Part shown: in pieces, positions 7,506 through 13,114 of the stretch | Layout of the letters: every line of letters begins with the position of its first letter | Position numbering within the stretch: the stretch's first letter is position 1 | Source: Thermodesulfobacteriaceae bacterium | Lineage (GTDB): Bacteria > Desulfobacterota > Dissulfuribacteria > Dissulfuribacterales > UBA3076 | Direction of reading: 5' to 3' | Assembly (NCBI GenBank): GCA_012961845.1 | Contig: DTYO01000301.1 | Span: 1 to 13,114, forward strand | DNA: 13,114 nucleotides | Made by a program: the position numbers and the translations under genes | The notes under the pieces: model-generated | What the model was told of the DNA's origin: nothing | Database searches by the model: none | Seen by the model: only the letters and a program-made list of their open reading frames with translations

Positions 7506-8257
7506 CTCTGTGCAGTCTTTTCCAGTATTTCGTCAGGGATATCAAAATTGGCGTACACGTTCTGGACATCGTCATAGTCTTCCAGGGCTTCCATGAGTGT
7601 CAGTATCTGTCCTGCCAGCTTTTCATCTTCTATCTTGATCGTGGTGGAAGGCATCATCGTGACCTCTGCCGAGAGCCATTTTATGCCCTGGGATTCTAGG
7701 GCAGCCTTGATCACCTCCAGGTTCTCCTGGCCGCAGTATATTTCCCACTCCGATTTCTGCTCCTCGATATCGTCGGCGCCGGCCTCTATTGCAGCGCTCA
7801 TCAGGGCGTCTTCATCTACATCGTTTTTTTCCACCACAATGAGCCCGGTTTTCCTGAAAATCCAGGCAACACTGCCTGGCTCGCCGAGATTGCCGCCCCG
7901 CTTGGAAAATATGTGTCTCACATCGGCTACGGTCCTCTGCTTGTTGTCTGTTATGGTATCCACCAGAACCGCAACGCCGCCTGGCCCATAACCCTCATAG
8001 GTGACCTCAACGTAATCGAAGCCTTCCAGCTCCCCGGTGCCTTTCTTGATCGCCCTCTGTATGTTGTTTTTGGGCATGTTGACCGCCTTTGCTGCAGCGA
8101 TTGCAGTCCTGAGCCTTGGGTTGGATGCTGGATCGCCTCCGCCTAGGCGAGCGGCGACCGTGATCTCCTTGTTCAGCCTTGAAAAAATTTTCCCTCTCTT
8201 GGCATCCTGGGCTGCCTTTTTGTGCTTAATCGTACTCCATTTGGAATGGCCGGACAT
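7502..8257 (-). CDS. yebC: YebC/PmpR-family (TACO1-type) protein
   Basis: A 251-residue member of the YebC/TACO1 family: the opening MSGHSKWSTIKHKKAAQDAKRG is cut here to MSGHSKWSTIKHKKAAQ, followed by RLRTAIAAAKAVNMP, YEGYGPGGVA, and an acidic C-terminal domain ending in DVQNVYANFDIPDE. Family members were long annotated as transcriptional regulators; more recent work links some of them to easing ribosome stalling at proline-rich stretches. GGAGG sits about five bases before the ATG at 8257. It is the first gene of the ruv operon, a common arrangement. Its upstream gap holds copy 1 of the dispersed repeat, so the operon promoter must lie in or beyond that element. Confidence 0.97.
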   Translation of the reverse strand: MSGHSKWSTIKHKKAAQDAKRGKIFSRLNKEITVAARLGGGDPASNPRLRTAIAAAKAVNMPKNNIQRAIKKGTGELEGFDYVEVTYEGYGPGGVAVLVDTITDNKQRTVADVRHIFSKRGGNLGEPGSVAWIFRKTGLIVVEKNDVDEDALMSAAIEAGADDIEEQKSEWEIYCGQENLEVIKAALESQGIKWLSAEVTMMPSTTIKIEDEKLAGQILTLMEALEDYDDVQNVYANFDIPDEILEKTAQR

Positions 8258-8281
8258 AAAACCTCCGTCATTGTTGTTTTC

Positions 8282-8425
8282 AGGGCATCTCTAAAGATCA
8301 GGTGTTTTGCCTGAAGGGCAGGGCGCACGGGAAAAATAACCGCAGACACTGTGCTGACATTTCAAGGATCATTTTTTGAGCGCAACGCAGCCATTGAGCA
8401 AAATAATAGTTATCAGAGATGCCCT
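8282..8425 (+). repeat. Dispersed structured element, copy 1
   Basis: The element is bounded by exact 11-bp inverted ends, AGGGCATCTCT (8282-8292) and AGAGATGCCCT (8415-8425). An inner hairpin, TCAGG (8298-8302)/CCTGA (8310-8314), lies near the left end. From 8370 onward it aligns without gaps for 67 bases with copy 2 at 11146-11268, including the block AAGGATCATTTTTTGAG. It fills almost the whole gap between the GTPase stop (8433) and yebC. It encodes nothing visible. It may be a MITE-like mobile unit or a structured RNA element. Confidence 0.72.
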
Positions 8426-8432
8426 TCAATTA

Positions 8433-9797
8433 TTATTTGGACTGCACACGTTCGTAATAATCTGGAAGATCCCTATCAAGGAAAGCCTTTATACCGGAAA
8501 GATGCCTGTCGTGTGCTATCCATATCTGTTTTCTTGCCTGTTCTTCTATCTTTTTTCTGACCCTAGGCTTGATCCTACGCCACAGATCCCATTCATACGC
8601 ATCTTTCCGGGGGATCAGGGCGTCAATATTGCCCAGGGTAGTCTTGACAAAGCCCGGAAAAAGCAGCTTCTGGAAATACATCGAGGCGGATGCGCATACC
8701 AGCATCACCCACAATATGGGCCATATGAAGTGGTCGAGCCCGAATTCTCCAGAAATCAGTGCCTTTAAAAGCGGGGTGGCAGGGTAACCGGTAAATGCGT
8801 TGGTTGCCAGATCGCCCAGAAAGAAACCAGTAACGGCTACAGTGCCCCAGGAACGAACAATTCTTTTCAGCCTGCCGAACAGCCGGCTGCGGAAGCTGGC
8901 AAGTGCCTCGATTTCCAGCGCCAGCTCCCGGACAATCCTGTCAATTTCCTGGAGGAGATGGCTGAGTCTCATTCTTGGGGCGTAATCCAGTGTCTTTTTC
9001 AGCTCTTCTCTTTCATTCATCCATGGTTCGATGCCCGGAGGGGCATCGCCCATGTCTGGAGCATAGGTAAGGAAGATCCTGGGCATGTCTTTTCTGCCGG
9101 TCATCTGGGAAAGGTTCCAGCATAGGGTGCCATAGGACCTCAGGAGATCCAGGGCGTTTTCGCACTCGTCTATCCTGTTCAGCACGTACATGACCCTGTC
9201 TTCTCCGGTCGATTCAGGCAGTGTGCTTCTGATGGCCTTGTAGGTCTCTTTTATGGTGCCGGCCTTGAATGGATCAAACATCAATACGATGATATCAGCC
9301 AGCTTGGCCAGCTCTCCCACCACGCCCAGGTAATCGTATCCTCGGTCTTTTTCCGTGACCGAATCCAGCATGCCGGGCGTATCGATTATGGCGAAGTTCT
9401 GGAGTACGGGAGATTCGATTTTCTTGAGACGTAGGTGGGAGATCAGGCTTTCACCGAATCGTCTCAGGAATTCAAACGGGAGACGCTCGTCGCTGATCAC
9501 CGTGCTGCCGGGGATGTCTCCTGCCAGTTCGTCTTTCCCGGGGGCCGTCAGGATGGTAAAGCAGTCGTCGGTAGGAGCCTGCCCTGTACGCTGAATGTTC
9601 TCTCCCAGAAGTTCATTTATGAACGTGGATTTTCCTGATGAATAATTGCCTATTATCAGCACAAGCGGCTTCCACTTGAGCGGTGACAGCAGATCCGTCA
9701 GGTCAAGGCCGTAACGTGAAAAAAGAGGCTCCAGTTTGTTCCTGACCAGCTGTTCGAGTTCCTTTGAAAGTTTGTCTGTGGCCGTATCATTGAGCAT
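8433..9797 (-). CDS. Dynamin-superfamily (EHD-like) membrane GTPase
   Basis: 454 residues with a complete large-GTPase signature: G1 GNYSSGKST (50-58), G2 Thr76 within APTDD, G3 DTPG (139-142), G4 NRID (207-210). The GxAPTxD context around G2 resembles eukaryotic EHD proteins and bacterial dynamin-like proteins more than Era- or YihA-type small GTPases. After the GTPase domain come a helical segment (about 265-315) and two hydrophobic stretches (about 317-337 and 355-377) that could form a membrane hairpin, then a basic helical C-terminus (RRIKPRVRKKIEEQARKQ). It is therefore likely an inner-membrane GTPase involved in membrane shaping, fission or repair; the actual role is unknown. It is much shorter than BDLP-type dynamins (about 600-700 aa). 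The ribosome site (GGAG, about 11 bases upstream) is modest. It stands upstream of yebC on the same strand but is separated by the repeat element, so co-transcription is uncertain. Confidence 0.85.
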   Translation of the reverse strand: MLNDTATDKLSKELEQLVRNKLEPLFSRYGLDLTDLLSPLKWKPLVLIIGNYSSGKSTFINELLGENIQRTGQAPTDDCFTILTAPGKDELAGDIPGSTVISDERLPFEFLRRFGESLISHLRLKKIESPVLQNFAIIDTPGMLDSVTEKDRGYDYLGVVGELAKLADIIVLMFDPFKAGTIKETYKAIRSTLPESTGEDRVMYVLNRIDECENALDLLRSYGTLCWNLSQMTGRKDMPRIFLTYAPDMGDAPPGIEPWMNEREELKKTLDYAPRMRLSHLLQEIDRIVRELALEIEALASFRSRLFGRLKRIVRSWGTVAVTGFFLGDLATNAFTGYPATPLLKALISGEFGLDHFIWPILWVMLVCASASMYFQKLLFPGFVKTTLGNIDALIPRKDAYEWDLWRRIKPRVRKKIEEQARKQIWIAHDRHLSGIKAFLDRDLPDYYERVQSK

Positions 9798-10010
9798 ATC
9801 GTATTCTTCTCCGAGTTTTGAGTTTTTCCCCGGTTCTGCCGTGGATGAGGAACCGTCAGCATGAGATCGGTGAAACGTCCATGTTCCAATGAAGTATGGA
9901 AGACATCCTGTGTATAGAAAAAACGGATCCCTAGATGACGGACAGCATAGACGGAATGCATATCCTGATCAATATACATAAATATCCTGAAAATGGTAGT
10001 TTCAGTTTTA

Positions 10011-10027
10011 TCAGTCTTCAAGACTGA
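10011..10027. promoter_or_regulatory. 17-base odd palindrome (candidate operator)
   Basis: TCAGTCTT (10011-10018) and AAGACTGA (10020-10027) are exact reverse complements about a single central base. A nearby TTTCAGT (10000-10006) also mirrors ACTGAAA (10023-10029). With almost no loop it cannot form a good hairpin, so a dimeric protein-binding site is more likely. It could control either divergent gene. Confidence 0.45.
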
Positions 10028-10084
10028 AAAGATGATGCAGGCAGGACTGTGGTCATAAAGAGGAGTTTATGCATAAAGTCTGCA

Positions 10085-10115
10085 TTGACTTGACATAAAA
10101 GAACATTTTTATCAT
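10085..10115 (+). promoter_or_regulatory. Possible promoter for the FHA gene
   Basis: Overlapping TTGACT (10085-10090) and TTGACA (10090-10095) precede TATCAT (10110-10115). The spacing is 19 or 14 bases, neither ideal for a housekeeping sigma factor. The position, about 35-65 bases before the start codon in AT-rich sequence, is suitable. Confidence 0.3.
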
Positions 10116-10151
10116 TCTGATCATTCAAAATATGAGAAAAAAGGAACCATT

Positions 10152-11087
10152 ATGTCTGATCAACCTGCGTCACCTGAAATTATTATCCAGCTGGTACATA
10201 TTGAAGGGCCTCTTAAGGGGAAGATACATGAATTTCACCAGTCCCGGATAACCATCGGCAGGAATCCAGGGTGCTCGCTGGTATTCCCGCCGGAAGAGAA
10301 GGCAATTTCAAGGAATCACGCCGAAATGCGCAGAGACGGAAATCGTTTCAAGCTCATAGATCACAGCACCAACGGTACATTTGTGGGGGGCAGAAGAATC
10401 AGCGAAGTGTATCTGAGAGATGGAGACGTTATAACCTTTTCAGAAAACGGCCCCAAGATCAGCTTCATCACCTGCGTCGGTTCAGAGTCCGGAGATGATG
10501 ACTCGAAAGAATCTCAACCACAGGCTGCCCCTGTTTCACCGCCTGTCCCCCCTGTGGGGCAGTCGGTCCTTACTGTGCAGTACAGAGCCAATATCAGGAC
10601 ATATCACCAGAACCGTGTGAGCTTTGGAAGTGATCCTTCCTGTGAACTCATCCTCGACCTGCCTGGAATCGCGCCGCGGCAGTTCGAAGTCAGCCAGGGG
10701 CAGGGACATTTCTGGGTGAAGGACCTGACCGGAGAGGCTTTGACGCTGCTGAATGGAAAGCCCCTGACAGGTGCATCCATTCTCAAGGTCAACGATATTA
10801 TCCAGCTGGGAAGTTCGGGAATGACTTTTTTATATGCCGGCAAGGGCAAACTCCTTGAAAGACAGCGTTCCGAACCTGTGGAAGCAATCCCGGGACATCC
10901 TTCTGTTACTGAACCTCGTGCTGAAGAAAGACCGGATTTCAAGGTGACAGCTGATTCCTTCAAGGCCAGCCTCAGACAGCGCCCGGCTGGTCTGAGAAGG
11001 ATCCCCATGTGGATATGGGTCGCAGCCGGGAGTGCAGCGGTGGCAGCAGTAATTGTTTTTATGGTAATGCGGTGGGCGGCAGGTTGA
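10152..11087 (+). CDS. Tail-anchored protein with two FHA domains
   Basis: 311 residues. FHA domain 1 (about 10-107) has all key features: IGRNPGC (35-41), SRNHAE (53-58) and the NG pair at 74-75 in STNGTFV, so it should bind phosphothreonine peptides. A Pro-, Ser- and acidic linker follows (about 110-136). Domain 2 (about 138-222) keeps the FHA strand pattern (FGSDPSCELIL, then LNGKPL) but has PRQFEV where the Ser-Arg-x-His core should be, so it probably does not bind phosphothreonine normally. A single hydrophobic helix near the end (about 286-306, WIWVAAGSAAVAAVIVFMV) with no N-terminal signal suggests tail anchoring in the inner membrane with the FHA domains in the cytoplasm. AAGGA lies seven bases before the ATG. 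A second FHA gene follows on the same strand after a repeat element. FHA domains imply a Ser/Thr kinase, but none is encoded here. Confidence 0.88.
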   Translation: MSDQPASPEIIIQLVHIEGPLKGKIHEFHQSRITIGRNPGCSLVFPPEEKAISRNHAEMRRDGNRFKLIDHSTNGTFVGGRRISEVYLRDGDVITFSENGPKISFITCVGSESGDDDSKESQPQAAPVSPPVPPVGQSVLTVQYRANIRTYHQNRVSFGSDPSCELILDLPGIAPRQFEVSQGQGHFWVKDLTGEALTLLNGKPLTGASILKVNDIIQLGSSGMTFLYAGKGKLLERQRSEPVEAIPGHPSVTEPRAEERPDFKVTADSFKASLRQRPAGLRRIPMWIWVAAGSAAVAAVIVFMVMRWAAG

Positions 11088-11271
11088 ACAGCATGAATTT
11101 TGCCAGCCTGTGCTGATTATTGAAAAATTCCGTTCAATCGGCTGCAGGGTGTCTCTGAGAATCGAAAGCCTACGATAAAAAAACCAGACATGTTCGTGAT
11201 GTTTCGAGGATTACTTTTTGAGTCCAGTACGATTACCGGGCAGAAGAACAATTTTCTGAGGTGCCCCTGTG
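11088..11271. other. Gap between the FHA genes, filled by repeat copy 2
   Basis: A small inverted repeat ATTGAA (11119-11124)/TTCAAT (11133-11138) follows the first FHA gene but has no T run. Most of the remaining gap is the dispersed element. Confidence 0.4.
11146..11268 (+). repeat. Dispersed structured element, copy 2
   Basis: It is in the same orientation as copy 1 and shorter by about 20 bases in its left half. It contains TTTCGAGGATTACTTTTTGAG (11203-11223), cited here as TTTCGAGGATT plus ACTTTTTGAG. The ends AGGGTGTCTCT (11146-11156) and TGAGGTGCCCC (11257-11267) form nine consecutive pairs on the plus-strand RNA, three of them G-U wobbles at positions where copy 1 has Watson-Crick pairs. 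The right arm also supplies a ribosome-like GAGGTG (11258-11263) eight bases before an ATG at 11272. Confidence 0.7.
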
Positions 11272-11323
11272 ATGAAAAGTAATATATCTGTCTTATTGAG
11301 ATTCAGATCAGCGGCACTCCGTT

Positions 11324-12877
11324 ATGTTAGGCCCCGGGCAATATGTAATCGGCAGGGCTTCCGGCTGTGAAATCAAAATAGAAGATTCGAGAATTTCCAG
11401 GCGCCATGCATCCCTGCACGTAGCGCCGGACAGGATTGAAATTGAAGACCTGGACAGCTGCAACGGTCTGTTTGTAAACGGCGTTCGCACCGGCAGGGCG
11501 CAACTCTCTTCTGGAGACCGGATAAACCTGGGCCCGGTAGAATTGCGTCTAACTGAGACACCACGCAGTGAAGGGCCTTATGCCGCAGATGACGCTTTCT
11601 CAGGACAACACGGGATGGAGTCGGAGATACTGGAGCGGGGGCGCCTGGAAGTCGAGCCTCCCCTGGACAGCCAGCGTCTTCAGATACTCTATTCCATCCT
11701 GGAAAGCCTTGCTTCAAAACTCAGACTTGAAGAAGTCATGCCGGACATCCTCAAGATTCTGGACAGGATGTTTACCTACGACAGGTGTTCCATAGCAGCA
11801 AGGGACAGAGACGGAAGGCTGGTGACCCTGGCCAGCAGACCTTCTGAAGGCGGTGTCCCTTACAGCCGCACCATCGCAAAGCGGATACTGGAGCGGGGAG
11901 AAGCGCTGCTCTATGATGATATCCAGAGTGAGGCGCCGTTTGCACTGGGAGAGAGTGTAATCGGCCTCAATATTAGATCAGTAATCTGTTCTCCGCTGGT
12001 TTTTATGGGCCGCATCAGGGGCCTCGTCTATCTTGATCGGTCCAGGGCCGGAGTCTACGATGGTGATGATCTGGCGCTGCTCAGGAGCATATGCCATGTA
12101 ATAGCCATAGTCCTGGAGAATGTCAGGCTCTATGCAGATCTGGAGGCGCGGTATCAGGCCAAAGCGGACAGGCTGCGTATAGTTCAGAGACGGCTGATTG
12201 AAACGGAGAGAGCGGCCGCGCTTGGGCGTCTGGCCCGGTCGATCGCCCACGAGATCCGCAATCCTGTGATGGCGATAGTCGGGCGGATCAAATATCTTGT
12301 CCGCCGTACCAGAGATCCTTTCTTAGAAGAGAATATCCTTCCGATACTTGCCGAAGCAGGGCGGCTCGAAAGGATGATGAGTCGTGTGGATGCAATGGTT
12401 AATCTCCCAGGGCCAAGGTTTGGACTGTATTCACTGACCTCTACGGTGGAGAAGGCCCTGGATAAGACAAAAGAGGCAATGGAAAACAGACATATCCATG
12501 CCCGTCTGCATTCGGTAATGGGTTCGGCCGCAATTCCTCACGATCCTGACCTGACTGGCATAGCCGTTACAGCGGTACTCCAGAATGCGTGTGCTACCGT
12601 TCCGGAAAATGGCTGTCTGCACGTGCATGTTTTTGAAGCGGAGGAAGGGTGGGCCGTGGAGGTTTCAGAGAACAGGTCCAGGTCTGAAGAAACCGAGCTG
12701 AAAGGAATCTTTGATCCTTTTTTTCTGTCGCATCCCTGGGCGGTAGACTTGGGGCTTACCCTGGCCCAGCAGGCAATGGCCGGACAGGGAGGCGGAATAC
12801 TGGTAGGCAGGAACGATGGAGCAGGCACTACTGTCAGGCTTGTCCTGCCTGAGCGTCCGCCGGAGATCGATGCCTGA
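11324..12877 (+). CDS. FHA-GAF-histidine kinase with degenerate ATP-binding lobe (N-terminus probably frameshifted)
   Basis: 517 residues in the continuous frame. FHA domain (about 1-78): VIGRASGC, SRRHAS (25-30), SCNGLFVNG (45-53). GAF domain (about 121-270). A coiled linker (about 270-300) leads to the DHp helix with the phospho-acceptor motif SIAHEIRNP (His309). The catalytic domain is unusual: the N box keeps Asn421 (VLQNACATV), but the G1 box reads VSENRSRS instead of V-x-DNGxG, and G2 reads DLGLTL with the first glycine replaced. FDPFF is kept. ATP binding may be weak or lost. The ATG at 11324 has no ribosome site and would omit the first FHA strand. A second ATG at 11272, with GAGGTG eight bases upstream, opens a frame reading MKSNISVLLRFRSAALRY, a plausible first strand, which needs one base removed near 11323-11328 to join. 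No response regulator is adjacent. The natural start is therefore uncertain. Confidence 0.85.
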   Translation: MLGPGQYVIGRASGCEIKIEDSRISRRHASLHVAPDRIEIEDLDSCNGLFVNGVRTGRAQLSSGDRINLGPVELRLTETPRSEGPYAADDAFSGQHGMESEILERGRLEVEPPLDSQRLQILYSILESLASKLRLEEVMPDILKILDRMFTYDRCSIAARDRDGRLVTLASRPSEGGVPYSRTIAKRILERGEALLYDDIQSEAPFALGESVIGLNIRSVICSPLVFMGRIRGLVYLDRSRAGVYDGDDLALLRSICHVIAIVLENVRLYADLEARYQAKADRLRIVQRRLIETERAAALGRLARSIAHEIRNPVMAIVGRIKYLVRRTRDPFLEENILPILAEAGRLERMMSRVDAMVNLPGPRFGLYSLTSTVEKALDKTKEAMENRHIHARLHSVMGSAAIPHDPDLTGIAVTAVLQNACATVPENGCLHVHVFEAEEGWAVEVSENRSRSEETELKGIFDPFFLSHPWAVDLGLTLAQQAMAGQGGGILVGRNDGAGTTVRLVLPERPPEIDA

Positions 12878-13114
12878 TCCTTCAGCCCGGATTATTCGCT
12901 TTAAAAGCTGAACAGATAGAATAATGAAATTACAGTAGGTTACATAGTCATAAATTAAACCGGAGAGGTGCAGCGAAGTCAACGAAAACATGTTCGGCAT
13001 CTGAAGCCGCCGGGGGGCTTCGAGTTGACAAGATCTGCCGCACCATCAGGGGTTTGAAGTGTCAGAGTACGTCCGGGCCCCTTTCTCTCTATGCATCTTC
13101 GGCAGACTCGCGAA
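12878..13114. other. 3' intergenic region with a structured element
   Basis: An AT-rich stretch follows the kinase stop (12901-12960), then the nested inverted-repeat element listed separately. No gene is visible to the right edge. Confidence 0.45.
12967..13044. repeat. Three nested inverted repeats (multi-stem element)
   Basis: Going inward, GGTGC (12967-12971) pairs with GCACC (13040-13044), GTCAAC (12978-12983) with GTTGAC (13024-13029), and GAAGCC (13003-13008) with GGCTTC (13016-13021) around a seven-base loop. All three pairings are exact and properly nested, forming one long interrupted stem with an asymmetric internal bulge (19 bases against 2). No T run follows, so it is not a simple terminator. 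It could be a structured RNA, an element end or a dispersed repeat. It does not fit a tRNA. Confidence 0.6.

Larger units (their letters stand above)
9798..10151. other. Divergent promoter region between the GTPase and FHA genes
   Basis: 354 bases between the divergent GTPase and FHA genes. It holds the odd palindrome at 10011-10027 and a possible plus-strand promoter near 10085-10115, both listed separately. No gene is visible. Confidence 0.5.

Noticed and set aside
12967..13044. tRNA or tmRNA-like gene
   Set aside because: The stems nest in a single stack rather than a cloverleaf, and no T-loop consensus (GGTTCGAATCC-like) is present.
1..13114. CRISPR array or transposase gene
   Set aside because: I see no regularly spaced direct repeats and no transposase or integrase frame. 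The dispersed element has no coding sequence.

Overview
The window looks like a chromosomal segment of a Desulfobacterota-type (deltaproteobacterial) anaerobe. This rests on gene content only: a decaheme c-type cytochrome next to an outer-membrane barrel, a DUF47/PiT phosphate pair, a small SAP-domain protein with a cysteine-rich tail, and FHA-domain signalling proteins. No marker gene fixes the taxon.

Layout. (1) 1-1573, minus strand: a lipoprotein decaheme cytochrome (DmsE/MtrA-like) followed 14 bases later by the N-terminal part of an outer-membrane barrel that runs off the left edge; together a likely porin-cytochrome electron conduit. (2) 1574-2958: mostly non-coding, with several inverted repeats and one small plus-strand gene (SAP-like, 63 aa). 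(3) 2959-5064, plus strand: a DUF47 (PhoU-like) regulator and a PiT phosphate permease. Both reading frames are broken, the first by an in-frame TAA at codon 57 and the second by a one-base frameshift at a T run. (4) 5151-8257, minus strand: a compact yebC-ruvC-ruvA-ruvB operon for Holliday junction processing, with ATGA overlaps at yebC/ruvC and ruvA/ruvB. (5) 8433-9797, minus strand: an EHD/dynamin-like membrane GTPase. (6) 10152-12877, plus strand: a tail-anchored protein with two FHA domains, then an FHA-GAF-histidine kinase whose ATP-binding lobe is degenerate and whose N-terminus appears to be frameshifted.

The most unusual non-coding signal is a dispersed element present twice in the same orientation (8282-8425 and 11146-11268). 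It has inverted ends. Its divergence is mostly transitions, and the changes in the terminal stem preserve pairing through G-U wobbles on the plus-strand transcript, which suggests an RNA-level structure. A separate element near the right end (12967-13044) contains three nested inverted repeats.

Three reading frames (DUF47, PiT, FHA kinase) each need one correction. Either this is a decaying genome or locus, or the underlying sequence has errors; the raw reads would decide. The ruv operon, the cytochrome and the GTPase read through cleanly, so errors are not spread evenly.
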